DNA of 64,000 bases. It comes from JBAQMG01 sp049302575. GTDB taxonomy: Bacteria > Bacillota > Desulfitobacteriia > Desulfitobacteriales > Desulfitobacteriaceae. Shown piece by piece: positions 26,887 through 35,384 of the stretch. A program made the translations under genes and the position numbers. Under the pieces are notes generated by a model. The model was not told the DNA's origin. It worked only from the letters and a program-made list of their open reading frames with translations, and made no database searches. The stretch covers positions 1-64,000 of the forward strand of contig JBAQMG010000029.1 of NCBI GenBank assembly GCA_049302575.1. The letters run 5' to 3'. Position 1 is the stretch's first letter. Each line of letters opens with the position of its first letter.

Positions 26887-27780
26887 TTATACTCGCAAAA
26901 ACTTGTGTAAGGAAATTGCGCTACCGATTGCTCCTATCGCCATCCCAGATAGAACCAAACCACCTTGTACCTGCCAAAAAAGCAGAACATTTTGGACGAT
27001 CGGTAAAAAAGTTAAGGTGCCTTGTACATACAAAGACAACCCTTGATAGACAAAGCCAACTATAACAGCTGCCAATCCTCCTCCAATTAGTCCAAGAATT
27101 AATCCCTCAATAAAAAAAGGCCATTGGACAAAACTATTACTGGCCCCAACTAACTTCATGATTTGAATTTCTCGTCGGCGTGAAAAAACGTTCATTTTAA
27201 TATTTATAGAGATAAGCACCATTGAAGCGATCGAAAAAGCGGTAACTACGCCGATACCCACCCAACGTAACCACTGAGTAAATTTTAGTAGTTGTTCAAC
27301 AAAGCCCTGTCCATAACGAACTTTATCAACTTTAAAGAGCTTCAACTGTTCAGCTAACGTTGGGACAGCTTGGGCTTCATTAACCTTAACCGTAAATTTA
27401 TCCAGCAATGGATTTATTCCACCTAAATTAGTCAGTAAATTACCTTGCTCACCACCCATTGTCTTACCAATCTCAACTAAAGCCTGTTCTTTGGAAACGA
27501 GTTTAACCGAAGCCACTCCTGGTAGTTTTTCAATTTGAAGCTGCATATCTTGAAGTTGTTGAGCTGTTGTACCTTTTGGCATAAAGACAGCAATCTCTAG
27601 TTCTGATTCAAAAGTCTTAGCCAGATTAGAAGCATTAATAAGAAAAAAGACCGAAAATCCCAGAGTCACTAAAGAAACCATCACTGTGAGAATCGACGCC
27701 ACGCTTAGCCATGGATTCCTTTTTACAGAATAAAAAGTTTCTCGCAAGATATACCGAAGGGAGTTAAACATCGTATCCAT
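26887..27780 (-). CDS. ftsX: cell-division ABC permease FtsX
   Basis: 297-aa FtsX: four membrane helices (about 20-45, 170-195, 220-245, 265-290) with a large extracytoplasmic loop between the first two. The frame is open far upstream inside ftsE, but the proper start is ATG 27780 (DTMFNSLRYILRETF), behind AAAAGGGGG and overlapping the end of ftsE by 17 bases. Length equals Bacillus FtsX. Together with FtsE it converts cytosolic ATP hydrolysis into activation of the exported M23 protein next door. Confidence 0.9.
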   Translation of the reverse strand: MDTMFNSLRYILRETFYSVKRNPWLSVASILTVMVSLVTLGFSVFFLINASNLAKTFESELEIAVFMPKGTTAQQLQDMQLQIEKLPGVASVKLVSKEQALVEIGKTMGGEQGNLLTNLGGINPLLDKFTVKVNEAQAVPTLAEQLKLFKVDKVRYGQGFVEQLLKFTQWLRWVGIGVVTAFSIASMVLISINIKMNVFSRRREIQIMKLVGASNSFVQWPFFIEGLILGLIGGGLAAVIVGFVYQGLSLYVQGTLTFLPIVQNVLLFWQVQGGLVLSGMAIGAIGSAISLHKFLRV

Positions 27781-28453
27781 AAACCCCCTTTTCTTCATCC
27801 CTAGCCACGCGTCCAGCCTCAATGGCAATAACTCTTTTTCGCATTTGATTGACAATTTCCCTAGCATGGGTCGCCATAATAACTGTCGTACCCTGTTTGT
27901 TAATGTTATGAAGCAGCTCCATAATACCCCAAGCAGTATCATGATCCAAATTTCCAGTGGGTTCATCCGCAACAAGTAGCGCCGGACTGTTAATAATTGC
28001 CCTGGCCACACATACTCGTTGCTGTTCGCCACCAGATAACTGATGCGGAAAGGACTTTTCTCTTGCCGATAAGCCAACTAAATCTATAACCTCTCGAGAG
28101 CGCTTTTCCACTTCTCGCTTAGAAACACCGATAACCTCAAGAGCAAAAGCTACATTTTCCGAAACAGTTTTATTAGCTAAAAGTTTAAAGTCCTGAAATA
28201 TAACCCCAATATTACGTCGTAGGTAAGGGACTTCTTTATCCTTCATACGTACTAGGTTTTTACTATTCAAAACTACCTGTCCCCGAGTGGGGATTTCTTC
28301 TCGATAAAGCAAACGAATAAGGGTTGATTTTCCAGCTCCACTTGGTCCTACCAAGAAGACAAATTCTCCCTTGCCAATCTTGACATTGATATCGACAAGG
28401 GCCCTGGCACCATTAGGATAAATCTTTGATACATTGGTTAACTGAATCATCAC
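27764..28453 (-). CDS. ftsE: cell-division ABC ATPase FtsE
   Basis: 229-aa ABC ATPase with Walker A GPSGAGKST (about 36-44), Q-loop FQDF, signature LSGGEQQR, Walker B LLVADEPTGNLD and the switch His in MATHA. It is first gene of the ftsE-ftsX-M23-ctpA cluster, with ftsX translationally coupled. In Bacillus FtsEX controls a wall endopeptidase and entry into sporulation. Confidence 0.92.
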   Translation of the reverse strand: MMIQLTNVSKIYPNGARALVDINVKIGKGEFVFLVGPSGAGKSTLIRLLYREEIPTRGQVVLNSKNLVRMKDKEVPYLRRNIGVIFQDFKLLANKTVSENVAFALEVIGVSKREVEKRSREVIDLVGLSAREKSFPHQLSGGEQQRVCVARAIINSPALLVADEPTGNLDHDTAWGIMELLHNINKQGTTVIMATHAREIVNQMRKRVIAIEAGRVARDEEKGVYGYDV

Positions 28454-28575
28454 AATCCCCCTCGATTTACGCCAAACCCCTTTTTACACTATATCTTGTT
28501 TTAGATTCGACACAGGATATGAATTTCCTGTTTATAAAACAAACATTCCTCTTGTTCACAAAATCTTAACCTCAA

Positions 28576-28608
28576 ACGAACACTATCGCCCGTAGGATGA
28601 CTAAAATG
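28576..28608. repeat. dispersed CGTAGGATGA repeat copy
   Basis: ACGAACACTATCGCCCGTAG followed by GATGACTAAAATG matches 57758-57786 almost base for base (one small indel). It lies in the gap between ftsE and the transketolase terminator. Confidence 0.5.
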
Positions 28609-28623
28609 AATTCGTAATGCACC

Positions 28624-28651
28624 AAAAAAAGTCCCCTATTAAATAGGAGAC
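28624..28651 (-). terminator. terminator after the transketolase genes
   Basis: On the minus strand GTCTCCTA/TAGGGGAC (one G-U pair) encloses a 5-base loop and is followed by seven T. It lies 24 bases after the stop at 28675. Confidence 0.85.
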
Positions 28652-28674
28652 CTTCCAGTTCTCAAAAACCCCAG

Positions 28675-29616
28675 TTATTTTTTCTTAGCTATAACCTCAT
28701 GCACTGCTTTGATCAGTGACGCTTTAGTTAAACCATACTTTTCCAAAAGTTCTAATGGTCGTCCTGATTCTCCGAAAGTATCTTTAAGTCCTACCCTGAT
28801 CATAGGGGTAGGAACATTTTCTGCTAATACTTCGGCAATAGCACTCCCTAATCCCCCGATGATATTGTGTTCCTCCGCTGAAACCACTGCTTTGGTCTTT
28901 TTAGCCACTTGTACAAGCGTAGCAACGTCTAGGGGTTTAATCGAAGCAATATTAACAACACTAACACTGATTCCTGTTAGAGACAACTCCTCAGCTGCTT
29001 CTAAAGCAAGGGCTACCATTATACCAGTAGCCATAATAGCTACATCCGTGCCTTCTCGCAGAACATTAGCCTTGCCAATTTCGAACTTATAGTCCTGACC
29101 AAAAAGCAAAGGAACCTCCAACCGACCCATGCGAATATAGACAGGCCCCTTATATTGAGCTGCTGCCCTAATAACTTGGCGTGTCTCCTCACCATCTGCG
29201 GGAACGAGGACTGTCATATTGGGGACTGCACGCATAATCGCAATATCCTCTATGGCCTGATGTGATCCGCCATCTTCCCCAACAGTAATACCTGCATGTG
29301 TAGCCGCTATTTTAACATTTAATTTAGGATAGGCAATAGAATTTCTAATTTGTTCAAACGCACGACCAGTTGCAAAAATTGCAAAGGTACTGGCAAAGGG
29401 AATCTTTCCAGCAGCAGCCAAACCCGCTGCTGTCCCCATCAGATTTTGTTCGGCAATGCCCATATTAAAAAAACGTTCTGGATAATGCTTCGCAAAATCA
29501 GCTGTCTTGGTTGATTTGGACAAATCCGCATCTAAGACCACAATATCCAAGTTTTCTGCGCCTAAGGCCACTAGGACTTTACCATAAGCGTCGCGGGTAG
29601 CTTGTTTCTCAGCCAA
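28675..29616 (-). CDS. transketolase, C-terminal subunit
   Basis: Pyrimidine-binding and C-terminal domains of a split transketolase (313 aa). The conserved KTADFAKHYPERFFNMGIAEQNL with the Glu that activates thiamine pyrophosphate is present, as is HAGITVGEDGGSHQ. It overlaps the N-terminal subunit gene by 8 bases, so the two chains are made together and form the active enzyme of the non-oxidative pentose phosphate pathway. TTG start inside the upstream gene with GAGGAGG SD. Confidence 0.88.
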   Translation of the reverse strand: MAEKQATRDAYGKVLVALGAENLDIVVLDADLSKSTKTADFAKHYPERFFNMGIAEQNLMGTAAGLAAAGKIPFASTFAIFATGRAFEQIRNSIAYPKLNVKIAATHAGITVGEDGGSHQAIEDIAIMRAVPNMTVLVPADGEETRQVIRAAAQYKGPVYIRMGRLEVPLLFGQDYKFEIGKANVLREGTDVAIMATGIMVALALEAAEELSLTGISVSVVNIASIKPLDVATLVQVAKKTKAVVSAEEHNIIGGLGSAIAEVLAENVPTPMIRVGLKDTFGESGRPLELLEKYGLTKASLIKAVHEVIAKKK

Positions 29617-30469
29617 GATTTGCCGCCTCCTCTTGTAATTCCTTCAGCGCTTGCTCAGCCTGTTCAGCGTTCGGGGCGTTGCCATGCCAAGCAGCCACAT
29701 TTTCCATAAAGGATACACCTTGACCCTTGACTGTGTGAGCAATGAGCATAGTAGGTTTACCCTGAACATTTTTGGCCTCTGCAAAAGCAGCAACAAGTTT
29801 TTCGATATCATGACCGTCAACCTCCAGCACGTGCCAACCAAAAGCCCGCCATTTATCAAACAAGGGGGCTGAAGACATCACACTATCCGTCGAACCATCA
29901 ATTTGCAATCCGTTAAAGTCAAGGATAGCCACCAAGTTGTCTAATTTATAATGTGCAGCTGCCATCGCAGCCTCCCAGACCTGACCTTCGGCCATCTCAC
30001 CGTCCCCTAACAAAGCATATACCCGAAAGTCTCTACCATCAAGCTTTCCCGCCATAGCCATCCCATTAGCTGCAGAAAGCCCTTGCCCTAAGGAACCCGT
30101 AGACATATCAACACCAGGTGTTTTCCTCATATCCGGATGGCCTTGCAACATATGACCAATTTGACGCAAACCTAGTAACTCCTCTTTAGGGAAATATCCC
30201 TTCTCAGCGAGTGTTGCATAAAGCACAGGCGCCGCGTGTCCTTTGCAAAGCACAAAACGGTCACGCTCAGGCCAATTAGGTTCTGCAGGATTAATGCGCA
30301 TTTCCTGAAAATATAACGTCGTCAAAATGTCTGCTGCCGAGAGACTACCCCCAGGATGTCCGGACTTTGCCGTGAATAACATCTTAATGATATCCTGACG
30401 GATGGCATTAGCCGTTTGTTTGAGTTCACTAGTTCTCAATCGTCTTCCCCCAATCAATGCATTATGCAT
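29609..30469 (-). CDS. transketolase, N-terminal subunit
   Basis: Thiamine-diphosphate-binding half of the split transketolase (286 aa): SGHPGGSLSAADIL, GSLGQGLSAANGMA and the GDGEMAEGQVWEA cofactor motif. ATG 30469 follows the prfB stop directly (AAGGGG 9 bases before); a TTG at 30439 behind GGGGG is an equally good start and would give LRTSELKQTA as N-terminus. Forms the enzyme with the product of the overlapping downstream gene. Confidence 0.88.
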   Translation of the reverse strand: MHNALIGGRRLRTSELKQTANAIRQDIIKMLFTAKSGHPGGSLSAADILTTLYFQEMRINPAEPNWPERDRFVLCKGHAAPVLYATLAEKGYFPKEELLGLRQIGHMLQGHPDMRKTPGVDMSTGSLGQGLSAANGMAMAGKLDGRDFRVYALLGDGEMAEGQVWEAAMAAAHYKLDNLVAILDFNGLQIDGSTDSVMSSAPLFDKWRAFGWHVLEVDGHDIEKLVAAFAEAKNVQGKPTMLIAHTVKGQGVSFMENVAAWHGNAPNAEQAEQALKELQEEAANLG

Positions 30470-31574
30470 TTATCTCGTCCCCTTCGTCGACTGTAAGTAT
30501 GCCGCTACGAAAGCATCTATTTCCCCATCCATTACAGCCGAAACATTGCCAGTTTCTTCATTAGTCCGATGATCTTTAACTAAACTGTAGGGATGGAAGA
30601 CATATGAACGAATTTGACTTCCCCAAGCAATTTCCTGCTGTTCTCCCCTAATTTCGCTAATTTCATCCTCTTGTTGCTTACGTTTGAGTTCCAACAATTT
30701 AGATTGTAAGACTTTCATCGAGGCAGCTTTATTCTGAGTTTGGGAACGCTCACTCTGGCACTGTACGACAATTCCAGTTGGCAAATGAGTTATCCTGACT
30801 GCAGAATCGGTCTTATTAACATGTTGCCCCCCCGCACCCCCAGAACGATAAGTATCGACCCGCAGATCTTCTGAATCGATCACAATGGCATTATCCTCAG
30901 TTACTTCCGGAATAACATCGACAGATGCAAACGAGGTATGACGGCGGCCTGACGCATCAAAAGGAGAAATTCGCACTAAACGATGTACACCCTTTTCCGA
31001 TTTAGCGTAACCATAAGCATTTACTCCGGCTAACGAAAAAGTTACGCTTTTAATTCCAGCCTCATCTCCAGGGAGAAGGTCAAGTGTCTCCACTTTATAC
31101 TTATGTCTCTCTCCCCAACGCATAAACATCCTATAGAGCATTTGCACCCAGTCTTGGGCTTCAGTTCCACCAGCTCCAGCATGAAGGGTGAGAATAGCGT
31201 TATTGCGATCATAGGGTCCACTTAGTAATATCTCTAGTTCCAACTCACCAAAGCGTTCATTAAGTTGTTTAACTCCTCGTTCTATTTCTGGTTCTAACCT
31301 GATATCGTCCTCTTCCAAAGCCATTTGCCAAAGCATTGTTTGATCCTCAATCTCTAGTTCCAAGTCTTGATATAACGTTACTCTGCCTTGCTGATAGGCT
31401 AATTCCTGCATTATCTTTTGCGCCGCTGTCGGATCGTCCCAAAAACCTGGCCGCTGCAATTCTTGATCTAAACCACTGATTGTTTCTTCACGTTGGGCAA
31501 CGTCAAAGGGAAACCCTCAAATCAGCTAAACGCATTACTAAGGCTTCAAATTCCTTTTTCCATTCTGTTAACAC
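30470..31574 (-). CDS. prfB: peptide chain release factor 2, programmed +1 frameshift
   Basis: RF2 terminates translation at UGA and UAA. The main frame has the RF2 recognition tripeptide SPF and the catalytic GGQ in GGAGGQHVNK. The gene is split: a short first frame starts at GTG 31574 (LTEWKKEFEALVMRLADLRVSL) and ends at TGA 31503-31505 in the slip site CTTTGAC (31502-31508), with the SD-like GAGGG just upstream. A +1 shift there joins it to the long frame (DVAQREETISGL...). This is the classic autoregulatory frameshift. The gene sits 20 bases after secA. Confidence 0.92.
31502..31517 (-). promoter_or_regulatory. prfB programmed frameshift signal
   Basis: Minus strand reads GAGGG, TTTCC, then CTTTGAC. 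The purine run mimics an SD close to the slippery CTT and the in-frame TGA, so low RF2 promotes a +1 slip. Both frames are otherwise intact, which supports regulation over sequencing error. Confidence 0.9.
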
Positions 31575-31594
31575 TACCTAATCATCCTCTTCGG

Positions 31595-34102
31595 TTATTT
31601 TCTGGCACCACAGCATTTTTTATATTTTTTACCGCTTCCACAGGAACAAGGTTCATTACGTCCAACCTCTTGTTCAACATGAATCGGACGTTTTACTTGT
31701 TCCTCCTCTTCGTAACGATTCTCCATTACATGCTGTGGCTGCTCAGCTACCTGTTCTCGTACTTGAGGGGTGACTCGCATCATATAGCGGATGATATCTT
31801 CCTGAATAGAGTCAATCATATCCTGAAACATGTCGAAGCCTTCGTGCTTATATTCCACTAAAGGATCCTTTTGCCCATAAGCCCTTAACCCTATGCCTTC
31901 ACGAAGCATGTCCATCGCATCAAGATGATCCATCCACTTATTATCTACAACTTGAAGCATGACCGCCCGCTCGATCTCACGCATAAGTTCCGAGCCAAAC
32001 ATTTCTTCCCTTCGATTATAGAGTTCAAGTGCTTGGTCATGCAACAATTCTTGAACTTCTTCTTTAGTAAGCTTGGCTAGTTGTTCGACTGTCAATTCAT
32101 GGTTGGGTAAAAGTAGATTTTCACAGTACTCTAGTAAACTCATTAAATCCCATTCCTCGGGGAACGTACTCTCACCACTAAAGGTCTCCACTGTATCCTT
32201 GGCGACTTTAGCTAACATATCCATAATATTAGAACGCAGATCCTCACCTGTAAGAACAGCCCTTCTTTGAGCATAAATGATCTCGCGCTGCTGATTCATA
32301 ACATCGTCATATTCTAAAACATGTTTGCGAATATCAAAGTTACGGCCCTCCACACGCCTCTGAGCGGTCTCGATCGAACGCGAAATCATCTTCGAGGTGA
32401 TCGGTATAGAATCATCCATCCCCAACCTATCCATAATTCCCATGATGTTTTCCGAACCAAATAAACGCATTAAATCATCTTCTAAAGAAATAAAAAATTG
32501 CGTAGAACCCGGATCACCCTGCCGCCCAGCTCGACCACGCAACTGGTTGTCAATCCGCCTGGATTCATGTCTCTCCGTCCCAATGATATGAAGACCCCCA
32601 AGTTTTGCAACATCCTCACCAAGGACAATATCAGTCCCACGACCTGCCATGTTAGTGGCGATCGTCACCATTGCCTTTTGACCGGCTCCAGAGACAATTT
32701 CCGCCTCTCTCTCATGGAATTTGGCATTAAGCACTTGATGTTGAATTCCCTGCTTTATTAACAGATTACTTAAAAGCTCAGACTTTTCAATCGAAATCGT
32801 GCCTACTAGGACAGGTCGATCTTTAGCATGCAACTCTACTATACTTTCAACAACCGCTAAAAATTTGCCTTCTTCTGACCGATAAACTACGTCAGGCATA
32901 TCCTCTCTGACCATGGGCATATTCGTAGGTATTTCTAGAACATCAAGTTTGTAGATCTTTTTAAACTCCGGTTCCTCTGTCATAGCTGTACCAGTCATAC
33001 CCGCAAGTTTTTCATACATCCGAAAATAGTTTTGAAAGGTGATTGTTGCTAAAGTCTGAGATTCCTTTTCTATTTTAACATTTTCTTTAGCTTCAATTGC
33101 CTGATGTAACCCCTCACTATAACGACGCCCAAACATCAAACGACCAGTAAACTCATCAACAATTAGTACTTCTCCGTCCTTAACGACATAATCCCTGTCC
33201 CGACGGAAAAGAGCACGTGCTTTAAGTGCTTGATTAACATGATGGGAAAGTTCTGTATGAACATCCTCATAAAGATTATCCACACCGAGCATACTTTCCA
33301 CTCGACTTACACCTTGTTCTGTTAAGGTGACAACCTTATCTTTTTCATTGACACGAAAATCGTCTTCCTGCTTAAGACGCTGAATAACTTTAGATACCCT
33401 AAAGTATAGTTCTGTGGGCTTGTCCGCCTCCCCAGAAATTATTAGTGGAGTTCGAGCTTCGTCAATTAAGATAGAGTCTACTTCATCAACAATCGCATAA
33501 TGCAACTCTCGTTGGACTAGACCATCCGGTCTGGTCACCATATTATCTCTTAAATAATCAAAGCCAAATTCGTTATTAGTTCCATAAGTAATATCTGCTT
33601 CATAACTCGTCCGACGTTCCTCATAACTTATCCCGTGTACAATTAAGCCGACAGATAACCCTAAAAAACGGTGAATTTTTCCCATCCACTCACTATCTCT
33701 GCGGGCAAGGTAATCATTTACAGTAATAACATGGACTCCGCGCCCAGTTAAAGCGTTCAAATAGGAGGGTAAGGTAGCGACCAAGGTTTTCCCTTCGCCA
33801 GTACGCATCTCTGCTATCCGTCCTTCGTGAAGGACCATACCGCCAATAAGCTGTACATCATAATGCCTTTGCTGCAACACCCGCCAGGACGTCTCTCTGA
33901 CCACTGCAAAAGCCTCAGGTAGTAAGTCTTCAAGAGTTTCGCCCTCTGCCAAGCGTTCACGAAATTCTCCAGTCTTGGCACGTAATTGTTCATCATTTAA
34001 AGCCTGAACACTTGGCTCCAAAGAGTTAATAGCTTGAACCCTTTTATGATATTTTTTGATCTCCCGGGCGTTATCATCCAGAAGATTCCGCAAAAACCCC
34101 AT
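31595..34102 (-). CDS. secA: preprotein translocase ATPase SecA
   Basis: 835-aa motor of the Sec pathway. N-terminal FLRNLLDDNAREIKKY, Walker A MRTGEGKTL, DEVDSILIDEARTPLI, helicase-like second domain with TNMAGRGTDI and QLRGRAGRQGD, and a C-terminal zinc-binding tail CSCGSGKKYKKCC. The frame is open to 34189, but ATG 34102 has SD AAAGGTGG and matches known SecA starts; the added upstream residues are not SecA-like. It is followed by prfB, the usual Firmicute order. Confidence 0.95.
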   Translation of the reverse strand: MGFLRNLLDDNAREIKKYHKRVQAINSLEPSVQALNDEQLRAKTGEFRERLAEGETLEDLLPEAFAVVRETSWRVLQQRHYDVQLIGGMVLHEGRIAEMRTGEGKTLVATLPSYLNALTGRGVHVITVNDYLARRDSEWMGKIHRFLGLSVGLIVHGISYEERRTSYEADITYGTNNEFGFDYLRDNMVTRPDGLVQRELHYAIVDEVDSILIDEARTPLIISGEADKPTELYFRVSKVIQRLKQEDDFRVNEKDKVVTLTEQGVSRVESMLGVDNLYEDVHTELSHHVNQALKARALFRRDRDYVVKDGEVLIVDEFTGRLMFGRRYSEGLHQAIEAKENVKIEKESQTLATITFQNYFRMYEKLAGMTGTAMTEEPEFKKIYKLDVLEIPTNMPMVREDMPDVVYRSEEGKFLAVVESIVELHAKDRPVLVGTISIEKSELLSNLLIKQGIQHQVLNAKFHEREAEIVSGAGQKAMVTIATNMAGRGTDIVLGEDVAKLGGLHIIGTERHESRRIDNQLRGRAGRQGDPGSTQFFISLEDDLMRLFGSENIMGIMDRLGMDDSIPITSKMISRSIETAQRRVEGRNFDIRKHVLEYDDVMNQQREIIYAQRRAVLTGEDLRSNIMDMLAKVAKDTVETFSGESTFPEEWDLMSLLEYCENLLLPNHELTVEQLAKLTKEEVQELLHDQALELYNRREEMFGSELMREIERAVMLQVVDNKWMDHLDAMDMLREGIGLRAYGQKDPLVEYKHEGFDMFQDMIDSIQEDIIRYMMRVTPQVREQVAEQPQHVMENRYEEEEQVKRPIHVEQEVGRNEPCSCGSGKKYKKCCGARK

Positions 34103-34168
34103 AATGATCCACCTTTCTCTTCCTTGGGTATCACTTAATTGTACCATTCCCATACTTAGGCTGCAAGC

Positions 34169-34217
34169 GAAATTCGATGCACGAGGCACGATGCGCGAAG
34201 CTCGAAGTCAGAGATTC
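34169..34217. repeat. heptad-repeat array C1
   Basis: Seven units in strict 7-base register: GAAATTC, GATGCAC, GAGGCAC, GATGCGC, GAAGCTC, GAAGTCA, GAGATTC. Units differ but keep GA at the first two positions and mostly C at the seventh. It lies between secA and hpf and faces array C2. Confidence 0.8.
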
Positions 34218-34295
34218 TAAATCATACGCAAAAGTTTGTAGTACGAGTCAACTCTGAAGTTATATGCCAGAAGACAGAAACTCTGGTCGGTTCCC

Positions 34296-34351
34296 GTCAA
34301 CCCTCAATCCTCGATCCTCGATCCTCGAACTTCGCGCCTCGTGCATCGCAA
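34296..34351. repeat. heptad-repeat array C2 (inverted to C1)
   Basis: Eight units in 7-base register: GTCAACC, CTCAATC, CTCGATC twice, CTCGAAC, TTCGCGC, CTCGTGC, ATCGCAA. Read on the other strand they have the GANNNNC style of C1 and even share GATGCAC-GAGG, so C1 and C2 are inverted arms around about 80 bases of non-repeat sequence. Confidence 0.8.
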
Positions 34352-34379
34352 AAGGGCTCGCGTCAGCGAACCCTTTTGC
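34348..34379 (-). terminator. terminator of hpf
   Basis: GCAAAAGGGTTCGC pairs with GCGAGCCCTTTTGC around a 4-base loop, 11 bases after the hpf stop. The T tract is within the stem end. It borders array C2. Confidence 0.7.
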
Positions 34380-34389
34380 CTAGATATTT

Positions 34390-34911
34390 CTATTTGTCGG
34401 GCTCAAGTAGCCCGTAGTTCCCTAGTTTTCTTTTATACACAACATTCATTTCCTGGGTTTCATCATTCCTAAAAACAAAAAAGTTATGCCCTATAAGATT
34501 CATTTGCATCAGTGCCTCATCAACTGACATCGGTTTGGCTGGGAATTTTTTACTTCTTACTAAATCATGCTCTTCCTCAATTACAGGCTGTTCAGTCACA
34601 TGCTCTTTAAAAGTTTTAGTGCGCATACGCTTGTTAATCCGAGTTCGATATTTGTCAATTTGGCGCTCTAATTTTTCTAAAACTAGATCAATGGAAGTAT
34701 ACATGTCCCCCGTTTCTTCTTCTCCGCGTAAAATTATACCATGTATTGGGGCTGTTACTTCCACTCGATGCCGATCACGTTCAACAAGCAAGGTAACTTG
34801 CACATCCTGAAATTCATCAGAGAACTTTTCCAATTTACCTACCCTTTTTGTGACATAACTTTTTAAGGCATCGGTTACTTCAATATGCTTACCACGAATT
34901 ATAATGTTCAT
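34390..34911 (-). CDS. hpf: ribosome hibernation-promoting factor, long form
   Basis: 173-aa long-form HPF that dimerises 70S ribosomes into inactive 100S particles in starvation. N-terminal ribosome-binding domain (about 1-100, IIIRGKHIEVTDALKSYV), linker, and C-terminal dimerisation domain (about 115-173, PMSVDEALMQMNLIGHNFFVFRN). Start chosen at ATG 34911 with SD AAGGGGG; the upstream in-frame extension is not family-like. Adjacent to secA as in Bacillus. Confidence 0.92.
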   Translation of the reverse strand: MNIIIRGKHIEVTDALKSYVTKRVGKLEKFSDEFQDVQVTLLVERDRHRVEVTAPIHGIILRGEEETGDMYTSIDLVLEKLERQIDKYRTRINKRMRTKTFKEHVTEQPVIEEEHDLVRSKKFPAKPMSVDEALMQMNLIGHNFFVFRNDETQEMNVVYKRKLGNYGLLEPDK

Positions 34912-35000
34912 CGCTTTTAACCCCCTTCTAGTGGTATGAGTTAGTATTCCCCCTTTAGGATAAAAATCCTGCACGATTATAAGAATATGATTAAAAAAAC

Positions 35001-35198
35001 CTAAGAAAATATCACATTGGCTGCTTGTTCCCCTCGCTGACCCTCTGTCAAATCAAATTGGACAACTTGACCCTCTTCTAGTGTGCGAAAACCTTCACCC
35101 ACAATAGAAGAAAAATGGACAAAAACATCTCCACCCTTATCCTTTTCGATAAAGCCGTAACCTTTTTGCTTACTAAACCATTTAACTTTCCCTAACAC
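35001..35198 (-). CDS. cold-shock protein
   Basis: 65-aa single cold-shock domain that binds single-stranded RNA or DNA. RNP1 KGYGFI and RNP2 VFVHF are present (the segment KWFSKQKGYGFIEKDKG is typical). GTG 35198 gives the normal N-terminus LGKVKWF; GGGGG lies about 10 bases upstream. The leader is short, so the long cold-induced 5' UTR of some csp genes is not evident. Confidence 0.88.
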   Translation of the reverse strand: MLGKVKWFSKQKGYGFIEKDKGGDVFVHFSSIVGEGFRTLEEGQVVQFDLTEGQRGEQAANVIFS

Positions 35199-35300
35199 TT
35201 TGAAACAACCCCCTTGAATCATAGGCTATTTTTTTCGGTAAACTACCTGACTAGCCCTCACCTTAGAAGGATAACCAAGGAGAGTATACTTTAAACAAAT

Positions 35301-35384
35301 GCATAATTAAGCATTTTCCATTTTTCATTTTCCATTGTGCATTGTGTATGCTGCTTCGCGCCTCGTGCCTCGCGCCTCGACTTT
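35301..35384. repeat. heptad-repeat array D (12 units, runs into a gene)
   Basis: Twelve 7-base units from GCATAAT (35301) through TTTCCAT, TTTTCAT, TTTCCAT, TGTGCAT, TGTGTAT to CGCGCCT, CGTGCCT, CGCGCCT, CGACTTT. The left half is AT-rich CAT-type, the right half GC-rich CCTCG-type, so two heptad sub-families are fused in register. Bases 35325-35384 are inside the peptide-binding protein gene. Confidence 0.85.

Noticed and set aside
27781..28077. 99-residue N-terminal extension of FtsX
   Set aside because: It is an out-of-frame reading of ftsE; ATG 27780 has a good SD and gives the normal FtsX length.
31493..31861. Plus-strand frame of 122 codons across the secA/prfB junction
   Set aside because: Shadow of two essential genes on the opposite strand, no SD and no recognisable product.
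34103..34189. 29-residue extension of SecA
   Set aside because: Not SecA-like and partly repeat-derived; ATG 34102 with AAAGGTGG is the standard start.
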